Shown here piece by piece: positions 1 to 8,910 of a stretch of 64,000 nt of DNA; the stretch's first letter is position 1, and each line of letters opens with the position of its first letter. Both the position numbers and the translations under genes were made by a program. Source of the DNA: Candidatus Altimarinota bacterium (GTDB taxonomy: Bacteria > Patescibacteriota > Gracilibacteria > UBA4473). The notes under the pieces are model-generated. The model was not told the origin of the DNA and searched no databases. It was given only the letters and a program-made list of their open reading frames with translations. The stretch is taken from the NCBI GenBank assembly GCA_023143095.1, contig JAGLIF010000009.1, forward strand, positions 124,001-188,000, written 5' to 3'.

Positions 1-711
1 ACCCTTGAAGAAAAAGAACTTATTATCGAAACACTTTCTACAATCGCCTTGGATCATAGTAAACATAGGCAAGCCTGTGTAAATTATCTTGCAAGTTTTA
101 ATGATTGGATGCTCCAACACAAAAATGTTTTTATTAATGGAAACCTTGTTACATGGCTTTTAAAAGGAAAATACTTTGAAAAATTACCTATTGAGTCACA
201 AAAACTCAGTATAAAAGCTATTATAAAATTAGAACAAATCATAAAAAAACATTGCAAGGATATTCAAAATAATTTTTCGAACAAACCACTTGATCTAAGT
301 TCTAAATGTATTCCAGCATTAAACCTTGGTTTTACAATTTTTCCTAAAAATGCTATTATGTTTAATTTTGGATTCTTTTGGAAATCCAGCTTTTGGGAAA
401 CAACTCTTCATGAAACCAACTTTACTTCTGCAGAACTTCAAGAATGTAATTTCTGGAAAGCAAAACTATACCAAGTAAACTTTAACAACACAAATCTTAA
501 TGGGGCTAAGTTAAAAACTGATTTAAAACTTGTTAAAAACTTATCTTCTACCCAATTTTTTAGCAGCACAGACTGGCATCTTTGTTTATTGTCAGAAGAA
601 CAACTTAAAGAGTTTTTACCAAATCATTCCTCTATCAATAATCCCATTTGGGAAAAATGGACACTTGGAGATGCTGAACGAAAAAGACTATTTAAAGAAC
701 CTCTACTTTAA
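1..711 (+). CDS. Pentapeptide-repeat protein, 5' end outside window
   Basis: The reading frame is open from base 1, so the true start lies upstream and the apparent TTG start at 49 should not be trusted. A central stretch (about codons 135-170 of the visible part) has the A/N-x-L/F pentapeptide pattern, seen in TNFTSAELQECNFWKAKL and VNFNNTNLNGAKL. Such repeats form a right-handed quadrilateral beta-helix. The rest is lysine-rich and helical, with no catalytic motif that I recognise. The gene ends 7 bp before a FemABX-type transferase, so the two are probably cotranscribed. Function is unknown. Confidence 0.7.
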   Translation, partial: TLEEKELIIETLSTIALDHSKHRQACVNYLASFNDWMLQHKNVFINGNLVTWLLKGKYFEKLPIESQKLSIKAIIKLEQIIKKHCKDIQNNFSNKPLDLSSKCIPALNLGFTIFPKNAIMFNFGFFWKSSFWETTLHETNFTSAELQECNFWKAKLYQVNFNNTNLNGAKLKTDLKLVKNLSSTQFFSSTDWHLCLLSEEQLKEFLPNHSSINNPIWEKWTLGDAERKRLFKEPLL

Positions 712-718
712 AAAAATA

Positions 719-1744
719 ATGCCCCTTGAGTTTAACAAAATTTCCGAAGAACTATTTCAGAATTTTTATGATAAGTTTTCAGAGAATAAAACTTTTTTAC
801 AAACCTCAAATTATGCTGAATTCCAAAAAAGATTAGGAAAAACTATTTTTTTATATGGAATTTTTAAAAAAGAAGAATTGATTGGAACAGCACTTATTCA
901 AAAAATACAAACACGCTTAAAAACCTTTTTACACTGCCCGCATTGTCCACTAATTAGAAAAGATAACTCTCTATCCAAAACAGAACAATTTAATTTTTTT
1001 CTTGAAAAATACAAAACACTTGGCAATACGCAAAGATGTGATTTCGTAAGAATCTCACCACTCATCACTCTGGAAGAAAAACCACTTATTACTCTTTTGA
1101 AAACTAATAAATTTCGTCCTGCTCCAATTCATCTAGTTAATCCTGAAAAAACTTGGGTATTAAATTTAGAGCAAACAGAAGAAGAAATTTTTAAAAATAT
1201 GAAAAAAACGACACGATACGAAATTCGTCGTCAAAAAAAATTTAATATTGAAGTTCTTTCTGGAAATACAGACAAAGACCTTGATATATTTTGGAATCTT
1301 CATACTAAAACAGTTCAAAGACAAGGATTTATTCCATTTCCAAAAGATTCTACAGCTACTCAACTTAAAAGTTTTAAAAAAAATTGTCTTATTTTCAATG
1401 GAAAGATTAATCAAGAATTTTATTCAAGTGCTATAATAATATTCGACAAACATACTGCTTACTACCAACAAGGCGCTTCTAAACACTGTAAATTCCCAGT
1501 TTCTCATGCAGTCCTTTGGGAAGCCATTCGTGAAGCAAAAAAGAGAGGATGTAAAAAATTTAATTTTTGGGGTATTTGTGATAAAGATCAAATCACACAT
1601 CCTTGGTATGGACTTTCAAAATTCAAACGTGGTTTTGGTGGAAAAGAAGAAAATTTTCTACACTGCCAAGACTTCCCCATCACTTTTAAATATTGGATAA
1701 ACTTCTACATTGAAAAATATAGAAAATGGAAACGAAATTATTAA
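719..1744 (+). CDS. FemABX-family aminoacyl/peptidoglycan-bridge transferase
   Basis: This 341-aa protein has the double GNAT-like fold of FemA/FemB/FemX and related lipid II aminoacyltransferases, which use aminoacyl-tRNA to build peptidoglycan interpeptide bridges. Family hallmarks are the NMKKTTRYEIRR segment in the middle and the C-terminal GASKH...SHAVLWEAIREAKKRG.KKFNFWGI block. I chose the ATG at 719 because it follows the upstream stop by 7 bp and begins with family-like sequence; an open frame reaching back to 530 only overlaps the upstream gene. There is no signal peptide, as expected for a cytoplasmic membrane-face enzyme. The exact amino acid transferred cannot be told. Peptidoglycan genes elsewhere in the window (murA, mraY, a PBP, uppS) fit the role. 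Confidence 0.8.
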   Translation: MPLEFNKISEELFQNFYDKFSENKTFLQTSNYAEFQKRLGKTIFLYGIFKKEELIGTALIQKIQTRLKTFLHCPHCPLIRKDNSLSKTEQFNFFLEKYKTLGNTQRCDFVRISPLITLEEKPLITLLKTNKFRPAPIHLVNPEKTWVLNLEQTEEEIFKNMKKTTRYEIRRQKKFNIEVLSGNTDKDLDIFWNLHTKTVQRQGFIPFPKDSTATQLKSFKKNCLIFNGKINQEFYSSAIIIFDKHTAYYQQGASKHCKFPVSHAVLWEAIREAKKRGCKKFNFWGICDKDQITHPWYGLSKFKRGFGGKEENFLHCQDFPITFKYWINFYIEKYRKWKRNY

Positions 1745-1811
1745 TTAGTTTTCTTTGTTTTTTATCAAAGTTTTCTTAGTATTAGCTTGAAATTTATAAT
1801 TAATTAAAATC

Positions 1812-2114
1812 ATGGTAAAAGTAACTATCAAAGACAATTCTGGAAAACCAATTACAAACTTTAAAGCTACAGCGGATGAATCTATCGGAGCACAAGCACA
1901 AGCAAACGGAGCCTCTATTCCTTTTTCTTGCGGAGTTGGAGCTTGTCGATCTTGTGTTGGTAAAGTAACTAAAGGAAAAGAATTCTTAAACCCCGAAGCA
2001 ATTGGTCCACAACATATCTCTGTTGAAGAAGATGAAGTCTTGACCTGTATTTGTGGTGTCAAAACAGATGCTCCTGCAAACGAGGAAATTGAAATAGAAT
2101 GTGAGAATCTCTAG
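1812..2114 (+). CDS. [2Fe-2S] plant-type ferredoxin
   Basis: This is a 100-aa electron carrier with the beta-grasp [2Fe-2S] ferredoxin signature. Three clustered cysteines lie in FSCGVGACRSCVGKV (C-x4-C-x2-C), and a fourth cysteine lies in LTCICG near the C-terminus. It is a single-domain protein with no reductase fused to it. No redox partner is adjacent. The ATG is preceded by an AT-only stretch with no Shine-Dalgarno sequence. Confidence 0.9.
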   Translation: MVKVTIKDNSGKPITNFKATADESIGAQAQANGASIPFSCGVGACRSCVGKVTKGKEFLNPEAIGPQHISVEEDEVLTCICGVKTDAPANEEIEIECENL

Positions 2115-2141
2115 TTCATAATAAAAAGAGAAAGGAAAATT

Positions 2142-2169
2142 TTGACAAAAACCGACTTCAATCTAAAAT
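2142..2169 (+). promoter_or_regulatory. Predicted sigma70-type promoter for rpmG
   Basis: TTGACA at 2142-2147 and TAAAAT at 2164-2169 are separated by 16 bp. The same arrangement occurs before rpsU, rpmA, infC, rpsT and rpmE in this window, which supports it. It implies an rpmG leader of about 55 nt. Confidence 0.6.
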
Positions 2170-2230
2170 TAAAATTGTGTGGCTTTCAAAGTAAAACCAT
2201 ATTTATTGTAATTATTAATTCAGTTTAAAG

Positions 2231-2440
2231 ATGGCACGACCAAGTCGAAAAAAACGAGCGTTTTTTGCACTTTTCTGCACAGAATGTCAGGAAAAAGATA
2301 ATAAAAGACGAGAAAATTATAAAATAATGCTAAACCCAACAAATACAAATCCTAAAGAATTTACAGTTAAAAAATACTGCTCAACACATCGAAAACATAC
2401 TTTACATAAAACGAAACAAATTTCTCGTTCTCAAAAATAA
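2231..2440 (+). CDS. rpmG: 50S ribosomal protein bL33
   Basis: This 69-aa basic protein of the large ribosomal subunit carries the bL33 pattern: an N-terminal ARPSRKKR stretch, a FCTEC pair, and a second metal-site half in KKYCSTHRKHTLHKT. The second half has C...H instead of the usual second CxxC pair, so the zinc site is modified. It is somewhat longer than the usual 50-55 aa because of a central insert (KIMLNPTNTNPKE). A predicted promoter lies upstream and a hairpin terminator downstream, so it is probably monocistronic. Confidence 0.88.
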   Translation: MARPSRKKRAFFALFCTECQEKDNKRRENYKIMLNPTNTNPKEFTVKKYCSTHRKHTLHKTKQISRSQK

Positions 2441-2471
2441 ATAAGGAACAACTAGCAAATTTTTGAATTTT

Positions 2472-2502
2472 AAAGAGATTTTTTATCAAAATCTCTTTTT
2501 TT
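2472..2502 (+). terminator. Intrinsic terminator after rpmG
   Basis: The perfect 11-bp stem AAAGAGATTTT / AAAATCTCTTT (2472-2482 and 2488-2498) encloses a 5-nt loop and runs into a T tract. Confidence 0.8.
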
Positions 2503-2574
2503 AGATTTACTATTACCACACTTTGTTTATTACAAATTTGATTCCCTATTTTTTTTGTGTAACAATACTCCTTG

Positions 2575-3783
2575 ATGAAAAACTTCCTTAAACGCGTTTC
2601 CAACAAACTCAACGAACTCAATGAAGTTCGAAAAGAATATGAAAAAAAGAAATCTAGAAAAGTTAAACTAAAAAAAGATATAACACTTAATTCTAATCAT
2701 AATCAACAAATTGAAATTGATATTTCCGCAACAGTAATCATTAAAATTATCCTTATTTTCGCTCTTTTCCTAGCATTGAAAAACATTTTCATAGAACTTC
2801 AGTCAATTGTTATTATTTCTACTATTTCCTTTTTTTTAGCACTTGGACTAAGCCCAATTGTCAAAAAGATTGAGTCTTTTTATATTCCAAGACCATTAGC
2901 TATCATTATTCTTTATCTTATATTTTTTAGCATTTTAGTAATTTTATTTGTAGCAATCATTCCAATCTTAGCAGAACAACTACTTAGTATTGCATATGAT
3001 CTCAAAAATTTTATTTCGAATGGAGAAATAAAAATTCCATTTTTTCAGAACTTACTCGAAACTTTTAAATTTGATACAGTTGAAATAAAAAAATACATAG
3101 CTGATAATTTGGCCAGTATTTCTGAAAATCTTCGAGGTATCGCTGGTTCTACTCTCAGTATTTTAAGTGGTATTTTCCAAGGTGTATTCAATCTTATTTT
3201 TGCTTTGGTTCTTATGTTCTTTATTTTGCTAGAACGAGAGAAAATCGCAAATTTTTCACTTTTACTACTTCCTGCAAAACGTCGAGACTATATAAAAGAG
3301 AAATTTGAATCCGTCCAAGAAAAAATGTCCAAATGGTTTCGTGGACAATTTATTCTCATGATATCAATGGGAACCTTTATGTATGTTGGTATGAAAATTT
3401 TTGAATGGATGTTTGGTATGAAATATGCAGCTACAATTGGACTATTAGCTGGAATCATGGAACTTTTTCCATACATTGGTGTGTTAATCACCGGTGTACT
3501 TTGCCTGCTTATTGCAATTAATATTTCTTGGCTTTTAGTCGCGATTGTTTTAGTATGGATTGGAATTGCTCAATTCTTAGAAGGAAATTTCCTTGTTCCA
3601 CTAATTATGGAAAAAGTAGTAGGGCTCTCCTCCGTCGTAACCATACTCGCCATCGCCATCGGAGGTATTTTAGGAAGTGCTTTGGGAGGTGTTCCATTAG
3701 CTATTTTAGGCATGATATTCTCCGTCCCAATCGTAGCCTCTGTTGCTATTTTCGTAGAGGAATATATTCATCGAGATAACTAA
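2575..3783 (+). CDS. AI-2E family transporter (PerM/TqsA-like permease)
   Basis: This 402-aa polytopic membrane protein belongs to the AI-2E transporter superfamily, whose members export small molecules or act as ion-coupled antiporters. A charged N-terminal cytoplasmic segment (about residues 1-45) precedes several hydrophobic helices, then the family hallmark sequence around GLLAGIMELFPYIGVLITG and the final glycine-rich GGILGSALGGVPLAILGMIFSVP. I start at the ATG at 2575; the TTG one codon earlier is less likely. The substrate is unknown, and the name does not prove autoinducer transport. Confidence 0.85.
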   Translation: MKNFLKRVSNKLNELNEVRKEYEKKKSRKVKLKKDITLNSNHNQQIEIDISATVIIKIILIFALFLALKNIFIELQSIVIISTISFFLALGLSPIVKKIESFYIPRPLAIIILYLIFFSILVILFVAIIPILAEQLLSIAYDLKNFISNGEIKIPFFQNLLETFKFDTVEIKKYIADNLASISENLRGIAGSTLSILSGIFQGVFNLIFALVLMFFILLEREKIANFSLLLLPAKRRDYIKEKFESVQEKMSKWFRGQFILMISMGTFMYVGMKIFEWMFGMKYAATIGLLAGIMELFPYIGVLITGVLCLLIAINISWLLVAIVLVWIGIAQFLEGNFLVPLIMEKVVGLSSVVTILAIAIGGILGSALGGVPLAILGMIFSVPIVASVAIFVEEYIHRDN

Positions 3784-3829
3784 AAATTCCTGCATTTACA
3801 TATGATAAATGTTTTCCTCTTTGCTAAAA

Positions 3830-4666
3830 CTATAAAGAACACTGCGTAATTCTAGCAAAAAAGGATTCTCCACCAATATCATCTATAAAATCTATTTTCA
3901 TTTCTTTGAAAATTTCACTTATGGCTTTTTTCTGAAAAGGAAGAAATTCTAAATACAAACTTTTATACTTAATTTGTTTCCTCTTTAGTTGAACAGATAG
4001 CCGCTTAATAGTTTCCAATCCATTATCACCAGAAAAAATCGCCTTCTTAGGTTCTTTAAAAACTTCTAATGAAACTGCCTCATTCTCTGGCACATAGGGC
4101 AAATTCGCAACAATAACATCAAATGAGAATGTTTTTGGTATTTTTTCCAGTAAATCTGAGTGTAAAAAATTCAAGTCCACCTGATGAACTTTGGCATTAT
4201 CTTTAGCCACACGAAGTGCTGCCTTTGACAAATCCAACGCTGAAACAATTGCATTTGGAAACATCTTTTTCAAAAAAAGTGCGATACATCCACTTCCCGT
4301 TCCAATATCTAAAATTTTAACGACAGACTGATTTTTTAATGATTTCTCTAATCGGACAATATGCTCCATCAAAATCTCCGTTTCATCTCGTGGAATTAAA
4401 ACATTTGGATTCACTAAAATTTTAAGATCTCCCCATATTTTATAACCAATAATATATGCCATCGGAAAATGCTTCGATCTTTTTGTAATCCATTTCTTAT
4501 AAATAACTGTTTCTTTCCAACTTAAAATCTTTTCTTTATGTGTTTTCAAATAAACTCGATCAGTTCCCAAAAGTACAGATAAAATCACTTCTGATTCAAG
4601 GTTAGGACTCTCTAATCCCTCAAGATTCTTTTTTCCAAAATCTAACGCTTGGGAAATATTCATCAT
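3830..4666 (-). CDS. prmC: Peptide chain release factor N5-glutamine methyltransferase
   Basis: This 278-aa S-adenosylmethionine-dependent enzyme methylates the glutamine of the GGQ loop of release factors. A helical N-terminal domain is followed by the family sequence PMAYIIGYKIWGDLKILVNP, then IPRDETEILME, the SAM-binding loop ILDIGTGSGCIALFL, and the substrate-binding tetrapeptide as ANLPYVPE. The tetrapeptide is NLPY rather than the classical NPPY, but the rest of the domain is intact. It is downstream of rpsU, with two copies of a dispersed repeat between them. Two adjacent ATG codons are possible starts. Confidence 0.88.
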   Translation of the reverse strand: MMNISQALDFGKKNLEGLESPNLESEVILSVLLGTDRVYLKTHKEKILSWKETVIYKKWITKRSKHFPMAYIIGYKIWGDLKILVNPNVLIPRDETEILMEHIVRLEKSLKNQSVVKILDIGTGSGCIALFLKKMFPNAIVSALDLSKAALRVAKDNAKVHQVDLNFLHSDLLEKIPKTFSFDVIVANLPYVPENEAVSLEVFKEPKKAIFSGDNGLETIKRLSVQLKRKQIKYKSLYLEFLPFQKKAISEIFKEMKIDFIDDIGGESFFARITQCSL

Positions 4667-4699
4667 AATAATTTACAAAAAAGAACTAAAAATAGTTTC

Positions 4700-4738
4700 T
4701 TAAGGAAATACTGACAAATAAACTCGTAACAAAAAAAT
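4700..4738 (+). repeat. Dispersed ~38-bp intergenic repeat, copy 1
   Basis: This copy reads TTAAGGAAATACTGACAAAT and then AAACTCGTAACAAAAAAA. It is close to the consensus seen at nine other intergenic sites in the window. Confidence 0.75.
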
Positions 4739-4786
4739 AAAGATTTTGATATAAGTTTTATCGAACAAATTCTTTGCAAACCCCCT

Positions 4787-4815
4787 TTAAGGAAACACTA
4801 ACAAATAACTTTTTT
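4787..4815 (+). repeat. Dispersed intergenic repeat, partial copy 2
   Basis: It starts TTTAAGGAAACACTAACAAA and then diverges. It lies 48 bp from copy 1, just beyond the 3' end of rpsU, giving a tandem-like pair. Confidence 0.6.
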
Positions 4816-5019
4816 CTATAAAAATTGTTTTTTCTTCGCTTCTTCTCGATACTCTTCTCGAGAAATAGCCGACTCACGAACATTCTTTTTCCGCGGTTTT
4901 TGTGCAAAATACCGCAATGCTCGAAATTTATGTTGTAATTTCCGAGATTTCGCATGACCAGAAAATCGTTTCAATAAACGCTCTCCTGATTCGCCGTTTT
5001 TTTTCGTTACCTTTATCAT
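4816..5019 (-). CDS. rpsU: 30S ribosomal protein bS21
   Basis: This 67-aa, very basic protein carries the bS21 pattern: an N-terminal beta strand (MIKVTKKNGESGERLLKRF), then two amphipathic helices rich in Lys and Arg (SRKLQHKFRALRYFAQKPRKK, REEYREEAKKK). bS21 binds near the 3' end of 16S rRNA in the small subunit. A predicted TTGACA-N16-TAAGAT promoter lies upstream. Confidence 0.85.
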   Translation of the reverse strand: MIKVTKKNGESGERLLKRFSGHAKSRKLQHKFRALRYFAQKPRKKNVRESAISREEYREEAKKKQFL

Positions 5020-5047
5020 ATGTCTAATTCTAAACTAAAACACCGTA

Positions 5048-5075
5048 ATCTTAAAATTCAATAAGACTTTGTCAA
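5048..5075 (-). promoter_or_regulatory. Predicted promoter for rpsU
   Basis: Read on the minus strand, TTGACA (5075-5070) and TAAGAT (5053-5048) are 16 bp apart, matching the spacing of the other ribosomal-protein promoters in the window. Confidence 0.5.
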
Positions 5076-5146
5076 ATTTTTATGGAAAGACTGTAAAATA
5101 ACCTTATTTCTATAAAATTGAGTTTTTTTAATTTATTTTACCGTCT

Positions 5147-6352
5147 TCATGATGGATCAAATTCAATTGTCGACAAACCCCAGTTTTTAATCCCCACTGG
5201 AGCAAATCTAATAGCACTTGTCCTCGTCGCAGTAGGACTTTTATAAGTCCCAATACTCGACGCTTTCACTTCAACAATAGAGAGAGTCCCTTTTCCTGAT
5301 CCACCATAAAACTGTTTTTCTGCTTGTGGTTTCACTCTTAAACGAAAAACTTTTTCATCACCTGACAAAATAGATAATGTCAAACCAGTAAAAATTATTT
5401 CTCCATTTGTGGAAAAACTCACCTCTTCAGCAAGTCCTCCACCCTGAATCTTCGCTAAAAAATTATCAACAGGTCCAATATTTGTCCTCTCAAAACGCAT
5501 TTTAAACTGAAGTGTATTAAGCTCAACTCTGTCATCTAATGTATTTTTCAATCGAATTGTTCCCATATCCACCCAATCAGAATTCATTTTCATAGGTAAA
5601 ATCTCATTCTTCGGATTCGCTTCCACAGCTAATTCCTTTTTTTCTATATCAAACCCTTGTTTATAAGGATTGAAGTCTCTTGGTTTTATAGCTGTTCGCC
5701 TTGAATCTATTTTTCGCTCATTTGAAAGATCCATTATATTGGAAGTTCCCATAAGCCGAGGCATTCTTAAAATCTGACCAAATACCCACGCCGCTTCTGC
5801 TCGAGAGACAAGATTTTCAGGATAGTAATAATCAACATTTGCATTTCGAATTAATCCATTTTTATAGAGAGCAAATATCGATTTTGAATACCAAACATTC
5901 GAAGGGATATCTCGATATTCTGGATTTTCTAACTCCTCATCTTCTAATAAATCAAAAGCTCGTGAAATAATTGTTGCAAATTCAGCCCTATTTAAAAAAT
6001 CTCCAGGAATAAACTCCCCTTCCCTTTTTCCTTTTATCCAACCCTTTTCGTTTGCAACAATCACAGCAGATTCAAACCAAACTCCACTTGAAACATCTTG
6101 AAAGATTGAATGTCCAGTCACTTCTGACAAATCTTCATTTTTCATCCTAACAAGCAAAGTAACTGCTTCCGCACGATTCAAATTCTTTGCAGGCTGAAAA
6201 GTTCCATCACCAAATCCCGTCATAATTTTTGCTTCACTCATTCGTTCAATGGCATTTTCCGCCCACTGTGGAAATACTGATTCATCTACAAACTTCGCCT
6301 CTACTTTACCTAAAAGACTTAATAACACGAAAGCAAAAAATATTTTTTTCAT
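5147..6352 (-). CDS. Secreted S-layer homology (SLH) domain protein
   Basis: This 401-aa protein begins with the signal peptide MKKIFFAFVLLSLLGKVEA; I chose this ATG over one 12 codons upstream for that reason. Three consecutive SLH modules follow over about residues 20-200. Each has the W-A..AI..A...G.I.G...G.F.P...L.RAE pattern, for example MTGFGDGTFQPAKNLNRAEA. SLH triplets bind pyruvylated secondary cell-wall polymers and anchor proteins to the cell surface. The C-terminal half looks like beta-rich adhesin or pilin-like sequence without catalytic motifs. It begins the surface-protein block and is divergent from the next gene. Confidence 0.85.
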   Translation of the reverse strand: MKKIFFAFVLLSLLGKVEAKFVDESVFPQWAENAIERMSEAKIMTGFGDGTFQPAKNLNRAEAVTLLVRMKNEDLSEVTGHSIFQDVSSGVWFESAVIVANEKGWIKGKREGEFIPGDFLNRAEFATIISRAFDLLEDEELENPEYRDIPSNVWYSKSIFALYKNGLIRNANVDYYYPENLVSRAEAAWVFGQILRMPRLMGTSNIMDLSNERKIDSRRTAIKPRDFNPYKQGFDIEKKELAVEANPKNEILPMKMNSDWVDMGTIRLKNTLDDRVELNTLQFKMRFERTNIGPVDNFLAKIQGGGLAEEVSFSTNGEIIFTGLTLSILSGDEKVFRLRVKPQAEKQFYGGSGKGTLSIVEVKASSIGTYKSPTATRTSAIRFAPVGIKNWGLSTIEFDPS

Positions 6353-6514
6353 CGACAAAGAGACTATATTTTCTTTCAAAAAAATCAATTTTTAAAAAAT
6401 AAAGCAGATAATAATTTATAATTAGACAATATTATCGATTTTCATTCAATCTGAAATACATTCTTTTATGAACAAAAAAATGTTACAGTGAAAAAAGATT
6501 TTAATCATTAAAAC

Positions 6515-8203
6515 ATGCTTTCAACTCATCAAAAAAAAATTTGGATTTCCCTCGCAATCATCTTTCTTGTTAGTATCTGTTTCTTGTGTTCACGGGTAAC
6601 AGCTCCAACAACTCCACCAGAGGACGAAACAGCACCTCTTTTCTCCGAAGAACATGTCGATACTCTTGAAAAATTTATGGCTCTCATAAAGTTTGCTGAT
6701 GGAACAACTCTTTCTCAAGAGGAAGCTAGTGGATTCTACTATGATTGGGTTGCTGCTAAAAATAAAAGTATTCTTTATTTTTCTCCTCAAGAGTTTTTCA
6801 ACGAGAACGGACAAAACGAAAATATTCTAAAAGAAATAGCTCAAGAATTTTTAATCACAAAAAAACTTGATAACATAAAAAGTGAATCTCTATCATACAA
6901 ATTACAATTAAGAAATGAACTTCATGAACTAGAACCAGATAAAGAAAATACTTTCCCACAAAAAAAGAAAGTATTATTAACAAAACTAGGATCAAGCAAA
7001 ATCAATAAAAATGAACTAGAAGTTTTGAGTTATCTTTATGCTTTGGAAGGAGATTACAAAAAATCTATTGCAATGAATCGAGTGAATTGCACTAGAAATA
7101 ATGAAAATTGTACTAGAGATGTAGAAATTACTATAAATGGAAATATAAAAGATGATAATGGTTCACCTGTCGAAGGCGTTACTGTTTTTGTTTTAAATTA
7201 TGCTGATGAAACTCCAACAAAAACTAATATAGCAGGAGACTATTCATTAAAAATAAAAACAAACGATGTGGATAAAATCCGAATAAGAGCCATTAAACAA
7301 GGTTATTCTGATGGATTTCAAGATTTTTATGTAGTAACAAACGGTGCAAATCAAGTAAGAGAGCGTGATTTCGTCATTACAAAAGCTCACGGTCTAGCTC
7401 AAATAAACACAAATACAAAAACTGCCGTTGGGACAAAGGATTCTGAATGGAAAATTTTGGCAAAAAATTTACAAACAAATGTTTTGGAAGAATCTATCGA
7501 TACAGTTGATAAAACAACAGAAGAAGACATTCTGGAAGAAGCTGAAGAAGATATCAATACAGTTAAGAAAACAACAAAAAAAGGCGTTCTGGAAGAATCT
7601 ATAGATACAATCAATAAAACAACAGAAACAAGCGCCCGGTATGAAAATGGTAAATTCATTATTGAAACGGATATAAGCTCCTATATAATTCCAGATGGAT
7701 CAATTATGACAAAAGAAGGTCTTCCTTATCGAGGAAATGCAACAATCTATCTTTACGAGTTCGACAAAAGCAGCAATATAGAAAATATGCTTCGATCAGA
7801 TGCAACTGATGAACTAAAATTATTCATTGGAACCATTTTGAAAACTTATGGAATGCCGTTTATTCAATTTTACTCAGAGGAAAATGAAGAGCTTTTTGTT
7901 GATAAGTCAAATCCTCTTTCTCTCACCTCCCAAATTGCAGAAATGGAGGCCCTAATGACTGGTTCCGATAAAATCTACGAACCACTCACCATAACAGATA
8001 TGGAAAAATTAGTAGCCGAATCAGCTCTTCAACCTAATGGATACCCTATCAATCGTCAATACTTAATTGACAACAACTTATTGAGATTTCCTGCATGGTG
8101 GATATTGGATCGAAATAGGGGTATGTGGGATAGCGTCCCTGTGAATGTTTTAAATACAGAAGGACTTGTAAAAACCATTTTTTATTCCGTCATTAATAAC
8201 TAA
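6515..8203 (+). CDS. Exported repeat protein with carboxypeptidase-regulatory-like domain
   Basis: This 562-aa protein has an N-terminal hydrophobic segment (about residues 8-27), either a signal peptide or an anchor. A helical region follows. At about residues 205-290 there is a carboxypeptidase-regulatory-like (Ig-type) beta domain, typified by INGNIKDDNGSPVEGVTVFV and AGDYSLKIKT. An acidic/Lys tandem repeat (about residues 323-372) comes next, then a C-terminal domain of unknown type. It heads a co-oriented set of three exported proteins (23 bp to the next gene), so an operon is likely. I do not recognise a specific function; a cell-surface or adhesion role is inference. Confidence 0.65.
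   Translation: MLSTHQKKIWISLAIIFLVSICFLCSRVTAPTTPPEDETAPLFSEEHVDTLEKFMALIKFADGTTLSQEEASGFYYDWVAAKNKSILYFSPQEFFNENGQNENILKEIAQEFLITKKLDNIKSESLSYKLQLRNELHELEPDKENTFPQKKKVLLTKLGSSKINKNELEVLSYLYALEGDYKKSIAMNRVNCTRNNENCTRDVEITINGNIKDDNGSPVEGVTVFVLNYADETPTKTNIAGDYSLKIKTNDVDKIRIRAIKQGYSDGFQDFYVVTNGANQVRERDFVITKAHGLAQINTNTKTAVGTKDSEWKILAKNLQTNVLEESIDTVDKTTEEDILEEAEEDINTVKKTTKKGVLEESIDTINKTTETSARYENGKFIIETDISSYIIPDGSIMTKEGLPYRGNATIYLYEFDKSSNIENMLRSDATDELKLFIGTILKTYGMPFIQFYSEENEELFVDKSNPLSLTSQIAEMEALMTGSDKIYEPLTITDMEKLVAESALQPNGYPINRQYLIDNNLLRFPAWWILDRNRGMWDSVPVNVLNTEGLVKTIFYSVINN
7481..7632 (+). repeat. Coding tandem repeat inside the 562-aa exported protein
   Basis: Three imperfect units encode VLEESIDTVDKTTEED, ILEEAEEDINTVKKTTKKG and VLEESIDTINKTTET. 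The outer two are nearly identical at the DNA level (gttctggaagaatctat-type starts), suggesting recent duplication and possible length variation. Confidence 0.75.
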
Positions 8204-8226
8204 ATAAATCTTTTAAATAAATAATT

Positions 8227-8826
8227 ATGAAAAAAAATGTCATTGTTTTCATTTGTACATTCGGAATAATCTGTTCCTTTCTCTCTAATAAGTTTTATGC
8301 TAATAAAAACATAGCTCAAGCAAATCACGACTATATTTGTACGATTGGCAACTGGGGTGATTGGAGTACTACTTGCAGCGATGGTAGCTGGAGTAAGTGG
8401 AATCCGCATACTCACAAAAGAATATATACTGGTGTCAACATAAGCACTAGATCTATTACTTATGGAAATACAAGACAAAATTGTTCTGGATCTTTTATGT
8501 TTGGAGGAAAAGAAACCAAAACAGCAGTCACTATCGGAAATGCTTATTATGCTAAAGTACAACAACGAGCCTGTTCTTATTCCCAATCGGATATAATAAA
8601 TCCCTATGGGGGAAGTGAATTTGAAAATACAGGATTTGAACAAGATATTATTACTGAAAAAGAAATTAAAATGTTCAAACTGTTCAAAGTAGAAGCGTCT
8701 AACATTAATGCAGTAGAAAAAATAGAACAAGAACAGCACAGAGAAAGTGAAAGAGACGAAAGAAATGATAGAGATGAGAACAATAATGAGAGAAATGAAA
8801 ACAGTAATGATAGAAGTAGAAAATAA
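8227..8826 (+). CDS. Small secreted Trp/Cys-rich protein with charged tail
   Basis: This 199-aa protein has a signal peptide (MKKNVIVFICTFGIICSFLSNKFYA). A Trp/Cys-rich module follows, with NWGDWSTTCSDGSWSKW, which superficially resembles the start of a thrombospondin type-1 repeat. The last about 35 residues are almost entirely Arg, Glu, Asp and Asn (ESERDERNDRDENNNERN) and look disordered. It lies between two other exported proteins on the same strand. I do not recognise a family. Confidence 0.6.
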   Translation: MKKNVIVFICTFGIICSFLSNKFYANKNIAQANHDYICTIGNWGDWSTTCSDGSWSKWNPHTHKRIYTGVNISTRSITYGNTRQNCSGSFMFGGKETKTAVTIGNAYYAKVQQRACSYSQSDIINPYGGSEFENTGFEQDIITEKEIKMFKLFKVEASNINAVEKIEQEQHRESERDERNDRDENNNERNENSNDRSRK

Positions 8827-8910
8827 TAGTAGAAGTGAAAAATAAAAACTTTCTAAATTAAAGAAAGATTACAAAATAAGTTCTATAAAAAAATAACCAA
8901 TTCCAGTGAG

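Noticed and set aside
1812-2114. Ferredoxin as part of a redox defence or P450 operon
   Set aside because: No reductase, oxygenase or related redox gene is adjacent.
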